Part shown: one piece after another, positions 1-7,189 of the stretch
Layout of the letters: each line of letters opens with the position of its first letter
Position numbering within the stretch: the stretch's first letter is position 1
From: CAYMSO01 sp964393185
Lineage (GTDB): Bacteria; Patescibacteriota; Dojkabacteria; J137
NCBI GenBank assembly: GCA_964393185.1
Contig: CAYMSO010000018.1
Span: forward strand, 1 to 10,758
Length of the DNA stretch: 10,758 bases
Direction of reading: 5' to 3'
Position numbers and translations under genes: made by a program
The notes under the pieces: generated by a model
The model's input: the letters and a program-made list of their open reading frames with translations, nothing else
The model's database searches: none
Told to the model about the DNA's origin: nothing

Positions 1-56
1 AACCGATAACCGATAACCGATAACCGATAACCGATAACCGATAACCGATAACCGAC
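1..56. repeat. Tandem heptamer repeat, (AACCGAT)x8
   Basis: Seven perfect copies of AACCGAT are followed by one copy ending in C instead of T (bases 50-56). The array touches the left window edge, so it may be longer. It ends four bases before the ATG of the methyltransferase gene. The unit length is not a multiple of three and the top strand carries TAA in all three frames, so the array cannot be translated rightwards. The bottom strand is open in this segment. Copy-number change would alter leader or promoter spacing without shifting the downstream frame. Confidence 0.97.
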
Positions 57-60
57 CATT

Positions 61-1092
61 ATGACATACATAGCATTTACAGTAAAAGGACTTGAAAACA
101 TCTCGGAAAAAGAAATTTTACGAGAGTTACCAGGCGCCCAAATTCTAAAAAAAGAATCAAAGGCTATACTTTTTTCCTTTGAAGGAGAGATTCAAGAAAC
201 AACCAAGCTTACTACTGTAGACGATATTTGCTTTTTCATCAAAGAATTTGAAAGTTATAATAGATTTAGAAATAATGACTTAGCAGAACTTATTACTAAG
301 ATAGATTTTAGTAGAAGCATTGCTCGGTTATCTGAATTTCGTAATATAAATGCTAATCAGTTTTCCCTAACAGTCAGCTTGCCAGGCTTAGAAAATCTAA
401 ATACATTGTCTTTCAAAGATTTACTATCAAAGGAATTAACAAAAAATAATAACTGGAAATATTTAGAAAAAGATCACGAGAACTTTGATATAAGAATTTT
501 TAGAGGAGAGAAGAGTATTTTTGTAGGAGTAAGAATTACCAAAAAAAGCCTTCACGAAAGAGAATACAAATCTAATTACAAACGAGGATCGCTAAGGCCC
601 ACTGTTGCAGCAGCACTGGTCGAAGTAGCCACTAATGGTACCACTGGCAATCTGGTAGATAATTTTTGCGGCAGCGGAACAGTATTATGCGAAGCATTTA
701 TTAAAGGTAACCAAATATTTGGAGGTGATATTGATGGTAGCTCGGTAACTATAACGAAAGAGAATTTAAAAAATTTGGAATTTGCAGATTTTGAAAATAT
801 TAAACAGTTAGATGCTGGTAGGACTGATTGGGGTACAGGAAAATTTGACTTTGTTGTCTCGAATTTGCCTTGGGGCAAACAGGTAGAAATTGGTAGTGTT
901 TCTGAACTTTTCAAAGCTAGTTTGAATGAATACAAAAGGATTTTAAAGCCGGATGGCAAGCTTGTTCTACTAGCCAAGCAGAATGAGATGTTGTTAAGCT
1001 TTATAAACCAGATTTTTCCAGGAGCAAAAGTAGAGTCTTTTAGTATAAGTATGGTTGGCCAACAACCATGGGTTGTGAAAGTGGAGAGATAA
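61..1092 (+). CDS. THUMP-domain class I SAM-dependent RNA (probably tRNA guanine-N2) methyltransferase
   Basis: The 343-residue protein has the layout of the Trm14/TrmN/RlmL-type methyltransferases, which place a methyl group on N2 of a guanine in tRNA or rRNA. Residues 1-160 correspond to the N-terminal and THUMP (RNA-binding) region and are divergent. The catalytic domain is clearer: SLRPTVAAAL (177-186), the SAM-binding motif DNFCGSGT (200-207), an acidic GGDID (221-225) and the catalytic SNLPWG (267-272), a variant of the family (N/D)PP(Y/W). The family call is firm, but whether the target is tRNA position 6 or another RNA cannot be read from sequence. ATG 61 is the first possible start, because an in-frame TAA lies at 49-51 inside the heptamer array. 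No Shine-Dalgarno sequence is seen. The enzyme is expected to be cytosolic. Confidence 0.9.
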   Translation: MTYIAFTVKGLENISEKEILRELPGAQILKKESKAILFSFEGEIQETTKLTTVDDICFFIKEFESYNRFRNNDLAELITKIDFSRSIARLSEFRNINANQFSLTVSLPGLENLNTLSFKDLLSKELTKNNNWKYLEKDHENFDIRIFRGEKSIFVGVRITKKSLHEREYKSNYKRGSLRPTVAAALVEVATNGTTGNLVDNFCGSGTVLCEAFIKGNQIFGGDIDGSSVTITKENLKNLEFADFENIKQLDAGRTDWGTGKFDFVVSNLPWGKQVEIGSVSELFKASLNEYKRILKPDGKLVLLAKQNEMLLSFINQIFPGAKVESFSISMVGQQPWVVKVER

Positions 1093-1163
1093 AGATTGGA
1101 ATAACAGCATAGTTATATATTTTGTACTTAAAATACGTTTAATCCACAATATCAATAAATATA

Positions 1164-2069
1164 ATGAGTAACATTGAAGAAATTCCAGAAAATAGTATTG
1201 AGTATGGAATAATTTCTGTAGATCGGGAAAGGGTAAATAAGCATTTACAGCGCCTGGGAGTTAAGGAGAATTACCAGACTTATTTTAGATATCAAGAAAA
1301 TGAACCAATACCAGAAGGTGATTTAGATGCTTTTCTTCTGTTTCAAGTTATGATTACAGATAATCCATGGATTCTACATGCTCTAGGCATGCGAGGAAGA
1401 CAAATGATTACAATAGAAAGCAGAAAACAAACATTTGAAGAGTTTAAAGAAGCAGTTGCAGATATTTCAACATTTGCACACTTTAGGAAACTATATAATA
1501 TAATGAGTGATATGCATAAAGCCGCAATCAGGTATGAAGACGCTGTAGTTGCGTGTGATTTCAATTTAAGAGCAGGTTTTTTTAACCCTCCTAATTACCA
1601 TATTAACGCTTATCATCTTCAAACGAGAATTGAAAATAGAGCACAAAAGGATAAGCCGAAGTATTACATATCTCCCAACACAAATAATCAAATACTTTTT
1701 GATGAGCTAAATACCTCAGTAGATAATATTATTAATAATCTGATGGCGTTTTGGGACCATGTTGAACAAGATTTTAAACTTGAAATAGAGACAGCCCCTT
1801 ATGATTCAGCTCTATTTAGGACCGAGGCCAATAAAGGAACAATAACGTATCGCGGTGGTAAGAAAAGACCAGTAATCCTAATGCAACAAGGTTCTGAAAT
1901 CGAAGTCGGTGAATTATTGCACGAAATAGTAGCTTGGCATTACATGACTAACGGAAAAGTTAATGATACACCAAGAAACATAACTGATCGCAAACGCTTT
2001 ATTCCTTGGCCTAAGAATGTTTTCATAGAAGCAATACTTGAATCTAGGCATTTGTTTAGATTTAGATAG
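1164..2069 (+). CDS. Unrecognised 301-residue protein with a zincin-like HEIVAWH motif
   Basis: I do not recognise a family. The protein is soluble, with no signal peptide or membrane segment, and is rich in Asn, Glu and aromatic residues. Near its end, a hydrophobic strand (RPVILM, 235-240) and LLHEIVAWHY (251-260) give the look of a zinc-metallopeptidase helix. The second histidine is six positions after the first (H253, E254, H259), so neither HExxH nor the HExxxH of DUF1704-type peptidases is matched. The following NGK (263-265) recalls the NGK after the DUF1704 motif, a weak resemblance only. IEAILE (288-293) could offer a late acidic ligand, but the chain ends soon after, at residue 301, so the domain may be shortened. 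The start is ATG 1164; the next Met is residue 63, and no ribosome-binding site is seen. It lies 71 bases after the methyltransferase gene and faces the 2104-3072 gene. Confidence 0.8.
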   Translation: MSNIEEIPENSIEYGIISVDRERVNKHLQRLGVKENYQTYFRYQENEPIPEGDLDAFLLFQVMITDNPWILHALGMRGRQMITIESRKQTFEEFKEAVADISTFAHFRKLYNIMSDMHKAAIRYEDAVVACDFNLRAGFFNPPNYHINAYHLQTRIENRAQKDKPKYYISPNTNNQILFDELNTSVDNIINNLMAFWDHVEQDFKLEIETAPYDSALFRTEANKGTITYRGGKKRPVILMQQGSEIEVGELLHEIVAWHYMTNGKVNDTPRNITDRKRFIPWPKNVFIEAILESRHLFRFR

Positions 2070-2103
2070 TATGTATTAAAAGTAATTCACAATATAACTA
2101 AGT

Positions 2104-3072
2104 CTACTCATAGCCTTTGATTGATTCAAGTAAGTCTTCTGTAATTAGATCACCACCAATAAAATCTTTACGCTTTCTCAATACATTCATAATCTTAGGA
2201 TTAAGTTGATGTCTAGGCACTTTTGAATTTATAAATTGAATTATACTTGAGGCGACATTATTAAAATCCAACCAATCTACTGATGTATCTTTTAGTTTAA
2301 GATTTTCATAAGTAATAGGGAGATAATTCAAAATTTTGTCTACAATATCCTTACCCATTAAATCACTTAGCGTATTAATAAAGAAATTAAATGAGCCTTC
2401 ATGTGTTAATGATTCTTGCATTATTTCATTAAAATAGTCTGATCCAATGGACAGTTTAAGTAGATCCATGACTGCTTTAATATCCTGATAAGCAACTCCT
2501 TGTGTGAAATGTATAGTAAACATCTCTGCAACTGAAATTCCTCGGGGTTGAATATCCACTGGAGTTGGAGTTTGTACGTGAATCCATTCATGTACCAAAG
2601 TTTGAACAGCCTCTTCTTTATCTTTAATAGCATCCCATACTTTTCCTAACGATCTATATCTTTCTTTATCTTCCATACTAAGACTGCCTGCTTTTCTCTT
2701 TGCGTCTAACATTTTAAACTCCTCTTCAGTATAGTTTGAATTTCTAATCATACTATTAGTATCTATTAAAAACTTCTTAGCTTTAGTCTCACTCAAACCT
2801 ATAATCTCTTTGTCTTGATCTGTACTCAATCTAAATGCAAGTGTTGTTCCTAAGTTATTATTAATTAAAGCACTATCTTTGATTACTGCAATCTCATATG
2901 TTGAAAGCTTTCTGTTAGATTCAAATATAAACGATAATCTTTGTTGTAATTCAGTTTCAAGATCAGTTAATACCTGACTTTCCAATTGTATATTATGTGA
3001 TTCATTGTCACTAATCATCATTTCGACTCTGTCTTGGATAGGCATTTCTTCTTGCGGTAAAGATGAGGCCAT
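2104..3072 (-). CDS. Putative cytoplasmic zinc metallopeptidase (HExxH ... E)
   Basis: The 322-residue protein of unrecognised family has a good zincin motif, TLVHEWIHVQ (158-167), with H161 and H165 as likely zinc ligands and E162 as the general base. A glutamate at 183, in SVAEMFTIHF, lies 18 residues after the second histidine, a spacing compatible with a gluzincin third ligand. The N-terminal 150 residues are highly charged and probably helical, and there is no signal peptide or membrane helix, so it probably acts in the cytoplasm. The ATG at 3072 has no Shine-Dalgarno sequence; a weak TATACT (3097-3092) sits about 20 bases upstream. It follows the MFS gene by 67 bases on the same strand but probably has its own start signals. 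It converges with the 1164-2069 gene across a 34-base gap. Peptidase activity is inferred from the motif only. Confidence 0.82.
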   Translation of the reverse strand: MASSLPQEEMPIQDRVEMMISDNESHNIQLESQVLTDLETELQQRLSFIFESNRKLSTYEIAVIKDSALINNNLGTTLAFRLSTDQDKEIIGLSETKAKKFLIDTNSMIRNSNYTEEEFKMLDAKRKAGSLSMEDKERYRSLGKVWDAIKDKEEAVQTLVHEWIHVQTPTPVDIQPRGISVAEMFTIHFTQGVAYQDIKAVMDLLKLSIGSDYFNEIMQESLTHEGSFNFFINTLSDLMGKDIVDKILNYLPITYENLKLKDTSVDWLDFNNVASSIIQFINSKVPRHQLNPKIMNVLRKRKDFIGGDLITEDLLESIKGYE

Positions 3073-3139
3073 AATTTTCTAATTAGTAATAAGTATAAGT
3101 AAGATACAAAATTATTAACACAACAAAATTAATTAATTG

Positions 3140-4315
3140 CTATTTTTCACCTCTATCCTCAACCAAATTCCTTACCAAAAACACTAAACAAAAAACCACT
3201 ATGTACCCCAAACTTAGCCACAAAATAACTTTGCTGGCAGAATAATCATCTATCAGACCTCCAAGAAAGTAAGCTATAGAAATGTAAGGTAGTTTTTTAA
3301 CCATTTCAAATGTCGAGATTGCAGTAGCTCTATACTTAGATTCTACATTTCTATTGACTATGCCGGCAGCTACCACATCCATAACTGGGGCAGTAAAAGC
3401 TCTGTACAAAATCATCAAAGTACCTACTGCTATTCCCAAGTATGGCGATAGAAGAGCTGAAATAAAAAACAAAAATGTAAATACAGCAAGTACAATATTT
3501 TGACTATACTTCTTTTGATAGAGGGGATAAATGTGTGCGCTGAAAGCACCAACTAAAGGAATAATTGCAAACAAAATACCCAATCCTTTTTCCGAAAAAC
3601 CAATTTCTATAGCAAATGCATTTTCTACAACCTGATCAAAAATATATGCAAAACTAACAATAAAAATAGTATTAAAAAGCACTCCTTTGGGAACTTGTAT
3701 AAATAAATGAGTAAACCCTTTTTGTGTTTGTCTTATATAGTTTTTTAAGGAAAACTTTTCGGTATCTATCGGAGGTTCTTCCACAAAAAATAGTATGGTC
3801 AGCATTCCTATAAACCCTGCAATACCAGTAGCAATAAAAGGATAAGTGTTATCTACTGAGTACAGAAATCCACCAACAATACTTGCAATTGCCATAAAAA
3901 GAAGGCTATTTGATTCTATTCTAGATTGCACCTTTTCGAAATCATCTTCTTTTTTGATTGTTTTTAGGGAATCGTAAACAATTGCTTGAGCAGTTCCAGA
4001 GTAAAGTGCTCCACCTATTACCAAAACAAAAACTGAGAAGACAAGCATTTCGTAGCTGTTGGACATGGCCATTATTAAGTTCCCTACTGAATATAAAAAG
4101 AAAGCCACTACCAAGTTGTTCTTCTTTCCTAAAAGATCAGAGATAGCTCCCGTTGGTACCTCTAGAAGAAAGCCTATAAAAAACATAGAGGCTTCTAAAA
4201 GCCCAACACCTGCGTAGTTTGTTACTCTAAGGTAAAACAATAACCAAATACCTTGCCAGAACCAGGCAAAGTTTAGCGGGAGAATATATTTTAGCAGGTT
4301 AATATTAGTAATCAT
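3140..4315 (-). CDS. Major facilitator superfamily transporter, 12 membrane helices
   Basis: The 391-residue protein is strongly hydrophobic, with about twelve membrane segments, the usual MFS length and layout. After the second helix it carries motif A, PTGAISDLLGKKNNLV (54-69), matching the family pattern GxxxDxxGRK with Lys for Arg. YRATAIST (328-335) resembles the conserved RAT(A/V)xS segment in the second half of drug/H+ antiporter-like MFS proteins. The central loop (179-205) is charged and cytoplasmic. The substrate cannot be deduced; efflux of a small molecule is the commonest role for such proteins. It starts 16 bases after the stop of the PP2C gene on the same strand, so the two are probably co-transcribed. 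No Shine-Dalgarno sequence precedes ATG 4315. Confidence 0.92.
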   Translation of the reverse strand: MITNINLLKYILPLNFAWFWQGIWLLFYLRVTNYAGVGLLEASMFFIGFLLEVPTGAISDLLGKKNNLVVAFFLYSVGNLIMAMSNSYEMLVFSVFVLVIGGALYSGTAQAIVYDSLKTIKKEDDFEKVQSRIESNSLLFMAIASIVGGFLYSVDNTYPFIATGIAGFIGMLTILFFVEEPPIDTEKFSLKNYIRQTQKGFTHLFIQVPKGVLFNTIFIVSFAYIFDQVVENAFAIEIGFSEKGLGILFAIIPLVGAFSAHIYPLYQKKYSQNIVLAVFTFLFFISALLSPYLGIAVGTLMILYRAFTAPVMDVVAAGIVNRNVESKYRATAISTFEMVKKLPYISIAYFLGGLIDDYSASKVILWLSLGYIVVFCLVFLVRNLVEDRGEK

Positions 4316-4331
4316 GGTCTATTATTTCGGC

Positions 4332-5960
4332 CTAAAAGTCTAAAAAGCCTCGGTTTCCACCTTTTTTAGGTCCAGATTTCGGTGCACTAGTGACGTCCAG
4401 ACTCTGACTCTGTCTCCTTAAATCCGATTCTATTTGATTTAACCAGTCTTTATACCTAGCTCGACTAACACCACTTCTATCAAATATGTTTTTAATTTCT
4501 TCAAGTTTAGCTAACAATATATTAGGATCAGAATTTGTTTCTGTTATTTTTACTACTTCTTCATGTAATTTTTTTATCTCTTCTTCGATTGCTCTAACTC
4601 TATAAGGCTTACCGCTATCTTCGGTACGAGCATTATCAAATATAATAGGTATACTACTTCCTTGTTCGTCTACTACTACTTTATAAATAATTGAAACCTC
4701 ATTAACATTCATGTCTGCTAAGTCCCAAGGTTCTTCATCTATAAAAAATTGAGTGGAAGTACATGTAGAATCATCTCGTTTAACTTCGTTTTGTGCTGAG
4801 TACGGTAAAAGTTCTTTATCTGGCAGGCTTAATTTTGAAGAAACGTGCAAACTCCTTAATCTTATGGTTTCCTCGACAAGAGCCTCAGAAGGATTTTTAC
4901 CCTTTTTTATAGCATCAATAACAGTACGTGTGATGGCAGTTGGATCTAAAATTTCCATAATAGCATCACTTGCAGTAAAAATTATATCGCCTGATTCTAT
5001 AGGAAAAGTAACTATATCTGGAGATCGTTTGCCATTAGCTATTCTTCCCGAGCCTAACTGTTCAGGTAAATTTCCCAATAAATGCATATTACTATATTCG
5101 CTAAGTTTTTTAGTTAACCTAGCTTCGTTTTGTAGGTTAGGGGCTAGAGAACCTGTAAGCCTACTAAAAACTCTGGTAGCCATGTTACTTAGCAATTGAT
5201 ATTTGCCTAATTGCCTACGATCTCGAGTAAGACCTGTTTCATTACCAAATAGTTTAACAGACTCTCTTTGATCTAGCGAAACTTGGGTAAATTCTACTTC
5301 CCAATTTGTTAAGGGAACTTGGTTGGTAGGCCTGCGAAATCCAAGTTTAAAAATTCTAGCATCACCTACAATTGCGGCTACACCACGTAATTCTTTTCTA
5401 TCTTCAGCTTGAGCTAACATGGTCATAGCACTAGTACTACGATAATTATTATCAGACATCTTTTTGTCAGCTTCTTCGTATACTGATTCTATAAAGTCTA
5501 TGGCTTGTTGTACATTCGGTAACATTTGCCCTCTATTGAGTAAAGTATTTTTCAAATTCTTTCCATGTTCTAAAATTTCCTTTGACAAAAATCTAGATGC
5601 TTTTGGTGCATTTGCTGAACTACTAACTCCATCATTTGTTACTTGAAGACCTAATTCCGCATCGAAAGTACAATTGTCGCCATTTTTATCATGTTCCATC
5701 AAATCTTTTGCCGCACTTGCAGTATTTACATCCGTGTAAACAACATTATATTCTAGTCTCAATTCCGACCCACCTTTTCGAGTCTCGATATTATAATTAC
5801 CTTGACTTTGAAGAGTTGGTAACTCACGCCTACTCACTTGCTTAGTAGGTCCTTCTTGATGTGGTTGATCTCCCATAGTTTTTAAATAATAATCTTTATT
5901 TAATCTATACAATCGCTTACCTAAAGTAAAGCAATCCAATACATTATACCATGTTTCCAT
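4332..5960 (-). CDS. Divergent PP2C-family protein phosphatase with C-terminal charged extension
   Basis: The 542-residue protein matches the PP2C (PPM) metal-dependent Ser/Thr phosphatase fold. Visible landmarks are NGDN (93-96), in the place of the usual NQD; LQVTNDGV (105-112), holding the metal-binding DG; SAMTML (177-182); VGDARIF (198-204), equal to the usual VGDSR; DIIFTASDAIME (325-336), equal to the usual D-LLL-SDG; and DDST (396-399), equal to the terminal DDxT. The metal-binding aspartates D95, D110, D332 and D397 all appear present, so it is probably active, although the usual glycines after D110 (now SSS) and after D332 (now A) are lost. Residues 410-542 add a helical, probably coiled-coil stretch (455-515) and a Lys/Gly-rich tail. 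The longest start (ATG 5960) is given. An in-frame ATG at 5876 (residue 29) is a serious alternative, because a TGGTATAAT box lies between the two. The protein is cytoplasmic and its target is unknown. Confidence 0.85.
   Translation of the reverse strand: METWYNVLDCFTLGKRLYRLNKDYYLKTMGDQPHQEGPTKQVSRRELPTLQSQGNYNIETRKGGSELRLEYNVVYTDVNTASAAKDLMEHDKNGDNCTFDAELGLQVTNDGVSSSANAPKASRFLSKEILEHGKNLKNTLLNRGQMLPNVQQAIDFIESVYEEADKKMSDNNYRSTSAMTMLAQAEDRKELRGVAAIVGDARIFKLGFRRPTNQVPLTNWEVEFTQVSLDQRESVKLFGNETGLTRDRRQLGKYQLLSNMATRVFSRLTGSLAPNLQNEARLTKKLSEYSNMHLLGNLPEQLGSGRIANGKRSPDIVTFPIESGDIIFTASDAIMEILDPTAITRTVIDAIKKGKNPSEALVEETIRLRSLHVSSKLSLPDKELLPYSAQNEVKRDDSTCTSTQFFIDEEPWDLADMNVNEVSIIYKVVVDEQGSSIPIIFDNARTEDSGKPYRVRAIEEEIKKLHEEVVKITETNSDPNILLAKLEEIKNIFDRSGVSRARYKDWLNQIESDLRRQSQSLDVTSAPKSGPKKGGNRGFLDF
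5943..5951 (-). promoter_or_regulatory. Extended -10 promoter box (TGGTATAAT) for the PP2C-MFS operon
   Basis: Read on the bottom strand, 5951 to 5943 spells TGGTATAAT, a perfect extended -10 element; no good -35 is found 16-18 bases upstream, which extended -10 promoters can do without. Transcription would begin near 5936, inside the longest form of the PP2C gene, and so would favour translation from ATG 5876. The box also encodes Trp-Tyr-Asn in the longer frame, so chance occurrence is possible. Confidence 0.45.
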
Positions 5961-5983
5961 ATTTTAGCACCAGATATATACGT

Positions 5984-5989
5984 TATAAT
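5984..5989 (+). promoter_or_regulatory. -10 box TATAAT for the helicase gene (leaderless start)
   Basis: A perfect TATAAT ends eight bases before the A of ATG 5998. A start of transcription six to eight bases after the box falls at or within two bases of the start codon, so the mRNA would be leaderless or nearly so. This fits the absence of a Shine-Dalgarno sequence. No convincing -35 is seen. Confidence 0.55.
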
Positions 5990-5997
5990 AATCTTCT

Positions 5998-7176
5998 ATG
6001 AATATTGACCTGAGTTCGGATCAGCAAAAAGCACTAAAATCTTTACTAGATTGGTTCAAAACCAATTCTAACAGTTATATTACTTTAGGTGGATATGCTG
6101 GAACTGGCAAAACTACACTTATTGCCATTCTTAGAAACGAATTAGACAAAATCAACCCAGACTTAAAAATAGCATTCTGTGCCTATACCGGAAAAGCGAG
6201 TAGGGTATTAAAGAATAAACTTAAAGAAGCCAAAAGCATGAAAAGTCAGGATTCTGTGGGAACTATTCATTCCCTTATATATTCCCCAATCACAAATGAT
6301 AAGCTGGAAATAGTAGGCTGGGAAGTAAAAAAAACTGTTGATGCAAATTTAATAATTGTGGATGAAGCATCTATGGTTGATTATCAAATCTGGAACGACC
6401 TTCTAAAATACAATAAACCCATAATTGCCGTGGGAGATCATGGGCAACTTCCTCCGATTAAAGGAAATTTTAATTTGATGGAAAAACCAAATATCAAGTT
6501 AGAAAAAATTCATAGACAGGCAGAAGGAAATCCTATTATTAAAATGTCCCAGTTAGCAAGAGAGAAGGGTGAAATTCCCGTAGGTAATTATGGTGCTAAC
6601 ATTCAAAAAATAGCTAGAGGAAGTGAAGAATCAAGAGATATTATGACAGAACTGCTTACAAACTTTAAAAGCGATATGTTAGTTTTGTGCGGATATAACA
6701 CCACACGGGTTAAGCTTAACCAATATATCCGAAGTAATCTTGGATTCGAGAATGCAGAACCTACAAGTGGAGATAGGGTAATATGCCTACGTAATAATCA
6801 TTCGAAAGAAATTTTTAATGGCATGCTTGGCAAAATTACCTACATAGATAGAAATCAATACCAGAACTCCTCTAAAGATTTTTATTACGCCGAAATTGAG
6901 ATGGATGATAGCGAAGGATTGTTTAAAGGTTCTATTTATGCACCTCAATTTAACAATACAAGCTCGCTGAACTATACAGACAATAGAGCACTGATTGGAG
7001 ATGCTGATTTATTTGATTTTGGATATGCACTAACTGTTCATAAGTCCCAAGGATCACAGGCCAAAAGAGTTATCTTGTTTGAAGAAAGATTTAAGCAAAT
7101 GGACAACGAGATGTGGCGAAGATGGTTGTATACTGCTGTTACCAGAGCAGAGGAGGAGTTGTTTATTGTAGGATAA
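5998..7176 (+). CDS. SF1B DNA helicase, RecD2/Dda-like
   Basis: The 392-residue protein has the helicase motifs in order: Q-motif region (Q9-Q10), Walker A GYAGTGKTT (32-40), motif Ia AYTGKAS (62-68), Walker B VDEASMVD (121-128), motif III GDHGQLPPI (146-154), motif IV HRQ (172-174), motif V ALTVHKSQGSQ (344-354) and motif VI LYTAVTRAEEE (377-387). This is the signature of the 5'-3' superfamily 1B DNA helicases (RecD, Dda, Pif1 relatives). At this length it is only the motor core, close in size to phage T4 Dda and without the N-terminal extension of RecD2. It is likely to act in DNA repair or replication-fork remodelling, but no partner gene is visible. It diverges from the PP2C gene and ends 13 bases from the stop of the convergent 7190-7990 gene. 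All catalytic residues look intact. Confidence 0.93.
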   Translation: MNIDLSSDQQKALKSLLDWFKTNSNSYITLGGYAGTGKTTLIAILRNELDKINPDLKIAFCAYTGKASRVLKNKLKEAKSMKSQDSVGTIHSLIYSPITNDKLEIVGWEVKKTVDANLIIVDEASMVDYQIWNDLLKYNKPIIAVGDHGQLPPIKGNFNLMEKPNIKLEKIHRQAEGNPIIKMSQLAREKGEIPVGNYGANIQKIARGSEESRDIMTELLTNFKSDMLVLCGYNTTRVKLNQYIRSNLGFENAEPTSGDRVICLRNNHSKEIFNGMLGKITYIDRNQYQNSSKDFYYAEIEMDDSEGLFKGSIYAPQFNNTSSLNYTDNRALIGDADLFDFGYALTVHKSQGSQAKRVILFEERFKQMDNEMWRRWLYTAVTRAEEELFIVG

Positions 7177-7189
7177 ACTGTTACTACTG

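Noticed and set aside
1..56. Telomere-like or CRISPR repeat
   Set aside because: The units are contiguous with no spacers, and only eight copies are visible next to a normal gene; nothing else supports a chromosome end.
576..977. Open frame of 133 codons on the - strand
   Set aside because: It lies wholly inside the methyltransferase gene, opposite its conserved SAM-binding motifs; the composition is typical of a shadow frame.
1118..1135. Inverted repeat TATTTT-GTACTT-AAAATA after the methyltransferase gene
   Set aside because: The six-base stem is made only of A-T pairs with no following T-run; expected by chance in AT-rich DNA, so not called a terminator.
1160..1165. TATAAT overlapping the start codon of the 1164 gene
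   Set aside because: A transcript from this box would begin downstream of the ATG, and the next in-frame Met is residue 63; most likely chance.
3127..3138. Palindrome AATTAATTAATT after the MFS gene
   Set aside because: Low-complexity AT palindrome with no G-C pairs; not a credible terminator or operator on its own.
4753..5199. Open frame of 148 codons on the + strand
   Set aside because: It is antisense to the conserved PP2C region, with no start signal or recognisable domain.
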